DNA from: Daldinia sp. FL1419
Lineage: Eukaryota > Ascomycota > Sordariomycetes > Xylariales > Hypoxylaceae
Length of the DNA: 64,000 nucleotides
Assembly (NCBI GenBank): GCA_025201765.1
Contig: MU623362.1
Location: forward strand, 248,001-312,000
Direction of reading: 5' to 3'
A model generated the notes under the pieces. That model searched no databases. It had not been told where the DNA came from and saw only the letters and a program-made list of their open reading frames with translations. Within the stretch, counting starts at the first letter, position 1. Each line of letters starts with the position of its first letter. This document shows, piece after piece, positions 34,572-46,002 of this stretch. A program made the translations under genes and the position numbers.

Positions 34572-36910
34572 GGTTCTCCGACGTCAAAATGTGAGAGTTG
34601 GATTTATTATGGCTTCTACACTGCAAATGCCGTATATAGGTTAGTCGAAGAACGACATGCCCATATATTGCACTTAGGTAATACCCATGTCGTCGATGAT
34701 TGACTATGTTATGCAATAGTAAAGAAACTTATTAGTGACTTACATAGTAGTTATGAGACGGGTTATAGTAATCTTCAACGACTAGTTTACCTCCGGAAAC
34801 GGTAAGGTGAGTGTGAGCCGAGAAGGAATGAGGTGAACCTTGATCCGTGAAACAGCGAAGGAAGCGAGTGTGTAGGTTGATAAGTAGCGTTGGGCCAAGT
34901 GTCGTAGTTTTAGATTCGTAAAGAATGTAATGAGTTCTCTTGGGACAGAATAACTCGATTGGTTATGTGGGAGGTTGCTCACATAGACTGGTTTTGTCCA
35001 AGTGGGAAGAGAGCCAGCTCCCAGTGTTATAGACCAGAGTGGCAATAATAGAGTATGTTATAGATTTGGAAAAAAGGAGCGACTAATAGTGGAATACCTT
35101 GGTCAACCGTGTGTAGGGAAGAGAGCGGCGAGGCGAGAAGAGGAGTAAAAAGGCAGGTTAATGGAGGGGCGGTGCCAGAACAGAGAGAGATATAAGGATA
35201 CCCTCGGACGCAACAGGGCCTACATAGTATGTACACTGACAGTTCGATTATAATTCAATACGGCCAGTCGGAACATCGGTAGGAGCTAAGCCGGGTCTTC
35301 TTGATACATGGAAACCTGGCCACGTCTGTGAACTCGAGAACAGGAGAGACTGGCGTGCTAAGTCCCGCTTGGCTTGCTAGAAAGAGACGGGCAAGACAGG
35401 CAAGACAGACAAGACAGGGCAAAGACGAGGACCACCGGGCGGGCTCTGCAAGGATTTACAGTACAAGGGTTCAAGTGGGTTACATCTGTTCGTCGATGAT
35501 GTGTTGCGAGGAATAGTTAAGCCCTTTGAAGCAGGGTAGAAGTGGTGAGCGTATGGGGGAACAACGGAGAGTTGGATGGGTCTCGGGTACCTAGCATGTA
35601 AGAAGTAGCCAGAAACCGATTAGACTAGGAACCAGGGCTGCCCCCCGGTCATAAATATCCATGGCAATTCCCAACTCTTTTGGGATAGCTAGGCAGGGGT
35701 CATGATATAACAGGACGGACGTAATTTTGATAATGAGTAGAGAATGTAGAAAATTGGGAAATTTCATCAGGCTAGGGGAAAAAAGGTTTGTTTTGACGAG
35801 AGAGAAATTTTTATAAATAATTTCAAATCTAGATACTACTCACTATTTTTAGCCTGTATCGTTGAGCCTCAATAATACGCGACTGGTCTTTGGTCTCATC
35901 TTATGCCCGGCCCATGTGGCAAAGGAGCGAAATCTACATCGGGCTCAGACAGCTAATGTGGGATAAGAAAAGAAAGGCTGAGCCGACGAGACGACTCGTG
36001 AACTACGAGAGCCGCGAAAGCTAGCCTTGGAGGGTCGTATACCCATCTATGTTGTACGTAGGCTCAGAAGGCTCAGAAGGAGCAGGCAAGATTCTAATGC
36101 CGTAGAGTTGTAGTGTCGTATGACACAACCATGACACCTTCGTCGGCCGGATATGTCGATCTGGAGAAGCCAGGTTCCTGATAATTACAATACACCTTTA
36201 TTACTAACCAGGGGGTGTAGGTTTTGGAAACACCTTCTGGGGTCTTTGTGGAGCAACAAGGACTCGCCGTGCCATCACGCGAATAGGGCTTGCTGCTAAA
36301 CATGTCCTACGCACGCGGTGATCGCAACAAGTTTAGTCGACAAGACAATACATAATAGCACGGTATGCTGTGTGGCTATTCGGGTTAGTCTGTTCGTAGC
36401 GCTCAGCGATATCTTGGGATCTCGAATGAAGTTTCGAGACGACCCACGAAGAACGCCTCGTTGGACGGTACGCGCAAAATAGGCGAACTCATTAATAGAA
36501 TTCGGAATGTGCGAGATTGATCAAAGCGCCAGGAGGCGCGCACGTATGCAATCAAAGCCTGACAACCCGTCGATTTTTCGAGCTATAGACGACGGAACTT
36601 CGCCAGTTTAACCGACTTGGTTGCGTTACTTTGGTTCATTATAGTTCCGTCAGATGCCGAAGTAACAAAAATATTGGTCTGATATGTAGAGACGCGCAAA
36701 CGAGCTCATCCGAAGATGGGATAGCCAAGAACTGCAGGGGATACATGGACTGACGAAGCCACGATTTGGATGATTCGGGAATAGTTATGAACAACTAATT
36801 GAGAAAAAGAAGGCGAATGAGATGGGGAGGCGGAGTGACCGTAATGGAGGGGGAGACGATGCGTGGATGCGTGGACTCGTAGTGGGCTGCGCGACACTGC
36901 ATAGTATGAG

Positions 36911-36954
36911 CTCTGACCTCTTTCTGACCTCTGACCTCTAACCTCTAACCTCTG
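36911..36954. repeat. (GACCTCT)n tandem repeat
   Basis: Five imperfect copies of GACCTCT/AACCTCT. Confidence 0.8.
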
Positions 36955-39330
36955 ATATGGTATGTATGGTACGTATGGTATGTAATCATATGTATGGCAT
37001 CGTGAAATGGGTGGAATGGGGTGTGGCCGGGGGGGGAGCATCCAGAATCCAGATAAAACCCTGGCGCGATCGAAGGAGGGTATGTTCGAGCGAAGTGGTA
37101 CAATGGAAAAAAAAAAAAAAAAAAAGACCTAGATACGCGACCTCTAATTTGTTCGAACTTCGCGCAGAAAAGGTCTTGCAGACTGCAAGGCGTGTTGGAC
37201 GATTGTGTTGGCTCGGAGACTGAAAGGACTAAAGGGCTAAGGGCAACCGGAGGCTCTAGACTCAGACGATGCCGACCAAGATTAGGAGTATGTCGTCTCC
37301 GTTCGTCAGCGGAGCGCGTTTGAAGTTGAATTTTAGCTGCGTTGGGCACTTTTCTGATTGGTCAAGCGGAGAATAATATACAGGAAGGAGGTGCAAGGGA
37401 CAGGGGTTATTATCCCTGACGCGTCTCAGGATCTGTAACAAAACGGCTAACCCTGGCTTACCCTACCCTACCCTGGCCCGCCCCCACTTGCCTCTCAGTC
37501 CCGAATGTCAAAAAGGTAAAAGATCCAGACTCCACCTTTTGACCTGCAACCTGCAACCTGCAGCTTGCGCCCGCACGCTGCATTCGGTCTACAATGTACC
37601 ATAGACCACAACCTCGATATCTCGTTCTGTGATTTGACACAGAATAATATTCAGGAACATAATTCATACATGGAAGCACAGCACATGAGTTGGATGGTGG
37701 GAAGAGAATCTGGCCCACGTAGGTGCCGCTATTTGCAAAATAACCGTGCCGTCTCGAGGGAACTCTGCGCGCGATGATAAGAAAAGCGGCTGATGGAGAA
37801 CTTGGTACTACGTTGGTGTCGAGGCGCCCATTCGAATTCATTTTTAGAAACACTTTACTGGGGCGTCTGGGGTATGCTCAGTACCTATTTAGTATGTAGG
37901 TAGGTACCTTAGTAAATACATGCGTAGGTACCTACCTACCTACTTACATAGTAGCATATGGACGTAGTACCTAACATACATTGTAGTAAATGTATACGTA
38001 CAATAATCTTTTTCCTAATGGAAGTCTACGGATATTCCGTCAGAATGTAGGTACCTACGGGTTTATACGTATCCAGGTACGTATATCGTGAAATGGCTTA
38101 TAATGCACATCTTAAAGAGTTCAAGGACCGGTAGAGTGTCCAAGCGTTGGGATTCGGCTGCGCTGGGCTCCCTCTTAGCTTTCTTAGCCCCCGTCTCTCT
38201 CATCCTTTCTTTTTAATCCTTCAACGTTGCTTTCGGCCCCTCCTTGTTTCGACGGAGCTTCGAGAAACAAGGTCTTACAAGGTCTTACCGATGCGCCGCT
38301 GTGTGCAAAGTAATTTGGTACGGTATGCCTCTCCGAGACCTTTCATCTTATAGCCATTGTTTTGTTTCCTTGGAGAACCGGGGGAGCCATAAAATCACGG
38401 AGCTTGATAACCCCGCAGTTCCAAGTTTTAAAGTTTTAAGTTTTGATAGTTAGAACATCGAATTGCGCTTTGTTTACTCGATCTTTTTGCTTTTTTCCAA
38501 GCTTTAATTTTGGTCCCTTTATTAGTCTAGCTGCCTGCCTGCCTGCCAGCCTGTCTGTCTGTCGGTTACGTACCTCGATAAGCCTTACCGTTATTAAAAC
38601 GTCAGACATGGGAACCTGCGCCTACGCTAAGAGAAAGAGGCGCTTATATTCCGCCAGGATTGATTCGAATTTGTCAAAATTCTTCGGCTGATGATCAATT
38701 GATCTAGATTAGGTAGTACCTCCTATCATAAAATAAATCTACAGTAAATGTGACGCTCCCACAGAGGCATATACTCGAGAGAACGAGTCGCGATCGGAAT
38801 TGCGGTTCTCTAGTGCCATATAAACAGGTTTTACCCCCCCCCCTCGATTGCACCAACTGTAGGGCTGCCTTGGAATAATCCCGTTCTCCAACGGGCAGTT
38901 ATAGCAAGCGTCATTATCATATCAGGTACTGCGCGGGGCGATCTTCGGGTCCTCAGATCGGATACCAAACAGGGCTTTGGGAGTATTTCCTTATCGATAT
39001 CTATTATACCAAGCAATAAGGATGATACCAAGCAATATCTAATCCATTGGTAGCGACGTAAGTTGCCCTTGTATGCGCCATGTATGCATTATTCGCCGTA
39101 TTCTTTCCAGCCCGCGTGAGCATTCCATGTATTCCACGTAACTTATAGTGCTTACGCATGTACACACGCGAAGGCGCCCCAAATATAAACGCCATTCTCC
39201 TGCATCTAACTAGTAACCCGCGTCTTGCACATTATCTCGGCTGAGGCCGGGGGTCCTAGCGTAAGACAAGAAAAACACTTACGGGATAGCCCTAAGTAAG
39301 ATGCGAAATGTACCTGCAGGAGATATGTCT

Positions 39331-39378
39331 GGTATGCTAGTATGCCAGTATGCCAGTGTGCCGGTACGTCGGTATGCT
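39331..39378. repeat. (TATGCCAG)n imperfect tandem repeat
   Basis: Five to six imperfect copies of TATGCCAG with G/A and C/T changes between units. Confidence 0.75.
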
Positions 39379-40770
39379 ACCTATTCTGTGCTCGCACTGC
39401 CGTAAGCGGGCTGATCAGTCCTTCGGGCGAGAGCGAGATGAGATTAGGCACATGTATGGTAGGCTGTATTGTATTGCAATAGGTATATTAGGTATAAGAT
39501 ATACCCATGTATAGGATGTAGGTAGTAATAGGTAAATTCAATACTCCGAATATCGATTGAGTAGGTACCTATCGATTGCGTGCCTTATCTTTCCATTTTA
39601 CTTTACATAGTAGTTAACTATCATAGGTAGTAGGTAGGTAGCACATGTACCTGTCTATCGGATGGGTCGGCTGATAGAACGTGGCTTACGCGGTACGGTA
39701 CGGTACGTACGGTACGGCACGACCTGCTTCCATTTTCTAACTCGGGCTACTACGTTGGGTATCGCGAATACACGTATGTACGTACTGTGAGTACTACATG
39801 CATTTCGAAATTATAAGCATACCTAGGTATACATACAGTAAAAGGCTGTTCTCGACTTCTCCTCCGACTTCTCATCGACTATGCAATGTAAAACATCAAA
39901 TTATCAATGTAACTATCACCCAATTTTCTTTCTACCTCAGGAGAGTTTATCGTATGTACGTATCATTCGATATGTTGAAAAATGGGAATTACACCGAGAG
40001 TCTGACCTCGGCCGCCGCATCTGGTGAGCGTCATTTTAATTAGCTCCTGCCAGATCGTGTCGTGTAAAGTGGTGTAAAGCGGGCAAGGGGGGGAACTCTT
40101 GGTCTTTCCATATGTTCTACGAATCGTTCTATGGGGCCGCTTTGATACCCCACACCGGGGCTAGCTGACCGGGATTAGGGCCGGTCCCGTCTCATCGCAT
40201 AACTTTGTTGACTCCTTTGGGAAATTATTCAATGCTCGTTTTTACCCGCTAGCCCCGTTGCCCTTAAATTTAGCAACTTCTATCGCCTTTTTATCACGAA
40301 GATCGCGGGCTGACAATGACGAGATCACTTCCCCAGATGTCTAGGTAGTGTAGACCCATTTGAAGATCATATTATGCACCGAGCCTGCTAAGGTAGTAAG
40401 GTAGCAATGGAAATAAGACATTGAAAGGAAGCGTAGATTAGTTGGAACAGCAATTGCTCGTGATTTCTAGTGAGGTACGGATTCGTATACTTCGCACAAG
40501 TCAAGCATTCGTTTTCGTAACTTTACTTCGACTACCTATAACTAGTTTAAATCACCCTTCTGTGAGATCGAACTAGATGAAGAGTATGTCACTAATTCTC
40601 GCAATCGGGTACGTTAGCGCATATCGGTTAAAATATGTCTTGATTGCAATAGTATATTCCATCTTGGGTAATTTTTTAAAGCATCAGTGACGAATTCCGG
40701 TACGAGAACCTGGTTTGTAGCGGACCGGTTCTACTCATATATGACGACAAATGCCAATCTTGTGGCAACA

Positions 40771-41469
40771 TCATTCCTTGTTGATTTTCTTCCATACCTC
40801 GTTTTCCGCAGCCACGATCTTTTCTCCTGTTTGGTGAGCCCATTTCTTCGCTGCTTCCCAAACGCCACCCTCTGAGTTACCTGCCTGGCCCTCTATCTCG
40901 CTCCGTTGAATAGCTGATCTTTGATAACGATCGAGTTCAGAAGCATTGGAGTTCTGGTGGTACCCCGGAGGATGCTCCAAGCTATGATGAATTGGTGGAC
41001 CACTTAAAGCTATGGGACCCTGGTCGCCGTATACTGAAGTAGGTACGGGGGCTGTAGATGTACCCTGCTGCTGAGATGGATACGGTGTAGTAGGCGGCGG
41101 GATGGACATCTGCTGAGGGTATGGTATGCTCGCGGGCTTCTCTCCTGCCTTAGGTGGGGGTGGAATATTCGTTTTAGTAACACCGCTTGGAACGGGGACG
41201 GCTCCAGGTTGCGGTGCTGGGGGTCCGTCGTGATTAGCTACCTGTGTTGGCTGAGGCGAGACATGTGCCTGAGAGGCTTCCGCCGTTACAGTGGGAAGTG
41301 AAGGCACGGCCCCAGGTTGTGCGGGAGGATATGCCTGGCTGGATGAAGTGGGCGATGAGGTAGTTGTGGTTGGCTTTGCGGTGGACGATGGTGGAGCTGT
41401 TTGTGGCGTCACTCCCGAAGCCTTCGCGGCATTGATGGGGCTGTCCGTATAAACTGGAATGGGAGCCAT
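40771..41469 (-). CDS. Conserved proline-rich fungal protein, 232 aa
   Basis: A single-exon gene of 232 residues. It starts MAPIPVYTDSPINAAKASG, continues with a Pro/Ser/Thr-rich disordered centre that repeats QPGAVP twice (PAQPGAVPSLP and PQPGAVPVP), and has PPPKAGEKP and a LEHPPGYHQN motif. It ends in a short amphipathic helix, GVWEAAKKWAHQTGEKI to EVWKKINKE. I recall proteins of this layout, with the same start and end, as widely conserved but uncharacterised in filamentous ascomycetes. There are no signal peptide or membrane segments. The amphipathic C-terminal helix could bind a membrane or a partner, which is inference. It is divergent from arp8 across a 1.2-kb spacer. Confidence 0.85.
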   Translation of the reverse strand: MAPIPVYTDSPINAAKASGVTPQTAPPSSTAKPTTTTSSPTSSSQAYPPAQPGAVPSLPTVTAEASQAHVSPQPTQVANHDGPPAPQPGAVPVPSGVTKTNIPPPPKAGEKPASIPYPQQMSIPPPTTPYPSQQQGTSTAPVPTSVYGDQGPIALSGPPIHHSLEHPPGYHQNSNASELDRYQRSAIQRSEIEGQAGNSEGGVWEAAKKWAHQTGEKIVAAENEVWKKINKE

Positions 41470-42689
41470 GGTAGGGCGTGCAAGTAAAGAAGCCTAATAG
41501 AACCTTGATGAGGAGAGGGCTCTTATTAATAGGCAACAATTTAGATTGATCGGCAAGCAAAGCTACGATTTGTATATTGTTTGTGACTATACGCTAATTA
41601 ATCTGAATATATGTAGTTGGTTGTAAAAGTAGTCATTTGCGCTTGTTATGTAATAAGTCAGGAAATCAGATGAGACAAAAAGGGGCGGTAGGTATGTATG
41701 TAGGCACAAGCTTGTACCTCAAAGAACAAGAAACGACTAAGAAAAGCAGGGAGGACAGCTATAAGTTAGAAAAGCGACGTCATAGGTACCGGGTTGTCAG
41801 GTGACTCAGCTTTGACTTTAGCCTTTCTATCTTTTCGTAACGGAAGAAGTAAAGAAATGCTCAGCGGTTTGTGTTTGAGTGCCTCCGTTTGCATCTTTGA
41901 TAGACAAGCTAAATAGTAAGTAACTAGGTACATAGCTGGTTGGCTAGTATTTCATAATAACAGTATTCCCTATAAGATGACTAATATTTGGAGGGCTAGA
42001 AATTATATAATAACCTAGATAGCCTACAAAACTGCTATATGGCAAGTTTGAACACATAGTCAGTCCACTTGGGTACCTTGGGTAATTCAACAATATCTAA
42101 GGTAGGTATCAATTAACGTTGAAAATGCTGCTTCATTTGACCTTTTGAAATTCTAGTGACCTGATTTTAGCAGTTACCTACCTCTTCCTAACCTAGTATT
42201 AGGTAACCAGGTCCATACTAACTAACCTACTTAGGTGCGCAGGGCACGATAGGATAATCTAGCTACCGAGTTCCGCTACCTATCTGCACCTGATAATATA
42301 CTAGCTTGAATAGGGCTTAGCGCGTCCCTGGTTCCAGAAACAAATACCAGGTAACTAGCTTTAACTAACTAACCTAGTAAGTAGCTTTAGCAGCTGCCCA
42401 GGTGAATAGGTACCATCTGGCGCAGCCGCGACTTGAAATTGATTTGATAATAGTCCAAGCCGCAGGGAGAAGAGGGAAAGCTCGAAGACAATTTTCAACC
42501 TGTACCCGACACTTTTAAATCAATCTACTTCATCATGTATCTGTAATCTCTTCTCCTTTCGCCACAAGTTCATAAGTTCATAAGATCACAAGTTCACAAG
42601 TCCGTAAATGCTAGAGCAACAAATTCACATATAGCTAGATGAAGTTGAAACCTTCATCATCACATCCGCCGTTTATCTAACCCGTAATC
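41470..42689. promoter_or_regulatory. Divergent upstream region of the proline-rich gene and arp8
   Basis: This 1.2-kb region serves both genes. It has TACC/GGTA and TAGGT tracts at 42060-42380 and a small TTCATAAG/TCACAAG tandem patch at 42562-42602, about 90 bases upstream of the arp8 ATG. No gene or defined binding site is claimed. Confidence 0.5.
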
Positions 42690-45058
42690 ATGGTCGGAAA
42701 AGTCAGCGAGAAAGTCCTCCTTCGGGAAGGTTAGTTATCAGTCTGTTGGGCCCTGCGCGAATGTATGAAGCTGATGTGATGGTATCAAAGGACTCGAACG
42801 AACCGACAATGGCATGAAGCAGACAAGCTGGCCCGATGTCACGCCAATCAACCAAAAGAATTATTACACGTACGCGACGCTCTCGATATATTGTCATACA
42901 ATACGCGCAGTGGAATCTTAATGCTAATTGACATGACCTACTCTATAGTGATTACATGAAACGCGATGACCAAGTATTAGCACTGCGATTACAGGCTGAG
43001 GCGAATAGAGATAAACTTGTTCAGAGCGCCAAGGATCGCGATCGCGCTCTTGCGCGCAACGGACACGCCGAAGTACCACTACCCGTCCCAGATATCCAAC
43101 CCGAGGATGCTGCCCCAGCCGTCAGCGAGGGCTTAGACCCTTCCAAAGTCATTGTTATACATCCAGGGAGCCAGAATCTCAGAATAGGCTTTGCTAGCGA
43201 CGCTTTACCTAAAACGATACCTATGGCGATTGCGACCAAGTTCCCTCAGACCGAATCTGAAATGTACGAGGCTCTTCCTCGCCGACAGTTTGAAGCAAAA
43301 ACCACAGACCAACAATACGGCGAGGAATGGTCCAAGAAATACCAAAAGATGTCTAACGATCTTAAGGTGGATATGCGATCTAGGAAGCTTAGAGTGCTGC
43401 CAAACTCGAAAGAGCTAGTCGTTAACCACAACAGACGGACTGAATCGAAAGAGATATCACTACATAACGACCCCCTACAGATCGAATGGACTGATGTTAA
43501 CACCCTTGAAGATCCTGGCTCATTAGCTTCATGTTTCATAGGTCAAGCCGCTCAGCGGATTCCCGACGACTCGAACCCCAAGTTCAAGTTATGGTGGCCG
43601 ATGCAACACGGCTGGCTAAATGAGGATGATTACATGACTGCAGAGCATTTATACGACGACTTTGAGACGCTTTTAGACAGGGCTATTAGACAGGAACTTG
43701 GACTAACTAGAAACAGTACATGGAAGAACTATAGCTGCGTCTTTGTGATTCCCGACCTGTACGACAAGAAATACGTGGAGCAGATTCTTAAGTCTTGCAT
43801 GACTTGGTTCGAATTCAATCGGATATGCTTCATTCAGGAGAGCATGGCCGCGACTTTTGGTGCTGGGTACACGCAAGCGTGCGTAGTCGATGTCGGAGCT
43901 CAAAAGACCTCAATTGCGTGTGTCGAAGACGGGCTCTGCGTCGAGGACTCTCGTGTTAATCTCAAATACGGTGGTTATGACGTGACGGAGACATTCATGA
44001 AGATGATGCTTTACGACCATTTTCCTTACCAGGAAATAAATCTCAGGAGACGATACGACTTCCTTCTGGCTGAGGAATTGAAGATTAAGTATTGTACGAT
44101 GGCTCAGAACGATATTTCAGTACAGTTGTATAGCTTCCATCTTCGCGCTCCAAATCAACCAACGCGCGAGTACACCTTTAAGACTTACGACGAAGTCATC
44201 CTTGCTCCAATGGGTTTTTACGAACCAGCTATCTTCGATAACTCGGCCAAAATACGTAGTCGACGCAAGTTAATCGACCGTTCTTACAATGCATACGACG
44301 TTGATGTACCCGATGACCCAGTCTCCGCAGCGCAAACCGCCATTCTTGCTCTCATCAAGCCTTCGGTAGTCTCCAATGCCAACGGTTTTCCGACCTCATC
44401 ACTCGACCCCAACGTTGCCACGCCTATGAAGGAAAAATCCCAGCCTTTCAATTTCCTTAGGGGTGATCTCAATAACGGGACACCAGCTGGCTCGACCGCA
44501 GCATCGCCGGCCCCTGAAGGAGCATCGACCCCCGTCCCACCCACCTTCCACTTTAGTGCCAACGGCGTAGTGACAGGGACAGGCAGTCCAGCACCGAACG
44601 GGTCATTGACCGCGCGTAATGGGACATCCCCGGCCCCACCGGCAGGAATGTTTGTGGACTCGGCGGCGCGCTCAGCAAAAGCACTTGCTGTAGAACGGGA
44701 TTCAGTGCTACCGGTGGTGCCGCTCGATATTGCAATCCTAACCAGCATCCAAAACGCAGCCAAGGGCGACGATAAGAAGCTGCGCGACTACATCGGTAGC
44801 ATCATGGTCGTGGGCGGCGGCTCCAAGACTCCATCTTTCACGCAGATGCTCCTCGAGAAACTCAAGGAGCGCCGTCCTGAACTCGCTGAGCGCGTGCTTA
44901 TCACGCACTCGGCTCGCGACATGGACGAGCAAGTCGTCGTGTGGAAGGGTGCTAGTGTCTTTGCCAAACTCCCTGCGAACGATTCCTGGATCACGCCGTT
45001 CGAGTTCGAGAGACTGGGTGCTAGGGTCTTGCACCATAAAGTCCTTTGGTCGTGGTAA
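42690..45058 (+). CDS. arp8: Actin-related protein Arp8 (INO80 complex subunit)
   Basis: Predicted 742-residue nuclear actin-related protein. Exons are 42690-42729, 42791-42869 and 42949-45058; the introns are 61 and 79 nt and the total is exactly 743 codons. The junctions rebuild the conserved Arp8 start: a REG/LERTDNG segment, then QTSWPDVTPINQKNYYT, then DYMKRDDQVLALRLQ. Actin-fold pieces follow: VIVIHPGSQNLRIGFASD (phosphate-1 loop), FVIPDLYDKKYVEQIL, ESMAATFGAG, VVDVGAQKTSIACVEDG (phosphate-2), LKYGGYDVTE, and IMVVGGGSKTPSF near the C-terminus. A Ser/Pro/Thr-rich insert lies between about residues 490 and 580, in line with the fungal family. Arp8 binds nucleosomes with Arp4 and actin on the Ino80 HSA module and supports remodelling and DNA repair. 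Its downstream neighbour, convergent, is also a chromatin ATPase. Confidence 0.96.
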
Positions 45059-46002
45059 GGGCGAGAAATAAAGCTAGAAACGGAAGTAGAGCAGGATGAG
45101 ATGGGTTTATTGCTGCTTAATGGATTTGTGAAAAGAGGGTGAAGCGAATGATAAGGGATATGGATAAATCATTAAATACGGGAGTCAAATATGGCTTTAG
45201 CTCTTTGCCACGGCGTCCCACCGGACTATGTGCATCCCGTCGTCGATGCGGTGTTTTCACGGAAGGGCAAGTATCTTTTATTCGATCATACTCACCGGGG
45301 GTCAGTTGGATTTGTATGGCGTTGGGGGATGTTCTTTAAGTCTGTTTTCCTTTTTAGATAGGAAAAAAAAAAAGAGTTAAGAGTTAAGAGTGACGGATGA
45401 AAAGAAATGCTAATTGTACGAAAACACGTATCTTTTTCTATTTCTATTTGCAATGCGAGCTTATCGTCAAGCTATACGACGAAAAGGTGCCCAATTAACG
45501 ACTGAATGAACGGGTTTAAAGATACATCTACCAGGAGCCAGCGTAAGACCCTTCAGCCCGCTTATCATAGGTCCGTATAGAACTTAAAGGGTTCATCTAC
45601 AAGTCACGCAAAATAGGGATTAATCCATCACCAAGCCTTATCCGCAAAGGACCTTTTGTCACTAAAGCGAAGCCAGCAAGAAGCTGTATGAGACAGGATT
45701 ACTGCTACCGTTAGATTCATTGATGGTGATCCTGCTTGTCATATATCAACATCATTTCTCTCTCTGAGCACTAAGAAATATCACGTGAATATTATATCAC
45801 GTATATCAAGCCCTTTTCTTATGCTAAAGACAAGGCAAATATACAGAACAACCTATTTCCTCCTTGGGTATCTCATTCCTTGCGCAACTGGGAAATCCAC
45901 CCGAACGCCAAGGATCCGTAAATTGACGGTCCGTAACCATAAAGAAAAGAAAAAGACCATTGAGCTGAAACCAGGCCTTATACTCCATTAGGTTGTAAAG
46001 TA
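45059..46002. other. Convergent 3' spacer between arp8 and the SNF2 gene
   Basis: 944 bases with a short A-rich run near 45362-45373 and AT-rich DNA. No gene is supported. Confidence 0.55.

Larger units (their letters stand above)
34572..40770. other. Large gene-free region upstream of the Rua1-type gene
   Basis: I find no credible gene in 6.2 kb. It holds a GACAAGACAGG-type tract (35387-35418), a (GACCTCT)n tract (36911-36954), an A19 run (37107-37125), dense TACC/GGTA tracts (37890-38060), a (GCCT/GTCT)n patch near 38532-38562, a (TATGCCAG)n tract (39331-39378) and a (GGTAC)n patch (39694-39720). It could be an extended promoter, a non-coding transcript, or degraded DNA. Confidence 0.5.

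Noticed and set aside
37107..37125. Poly-A run as a retrotransposed gene tail
   Set aside because: No coding sequence or target-site duplication next to it; a simple homopolymer is enough.
40676..40861. Minus-strand frame overlapping the 3' end of the proline-rich gene
   Set aside because: Overlaps the well-supported 232-residue gene in another frame and has no recognisable content.
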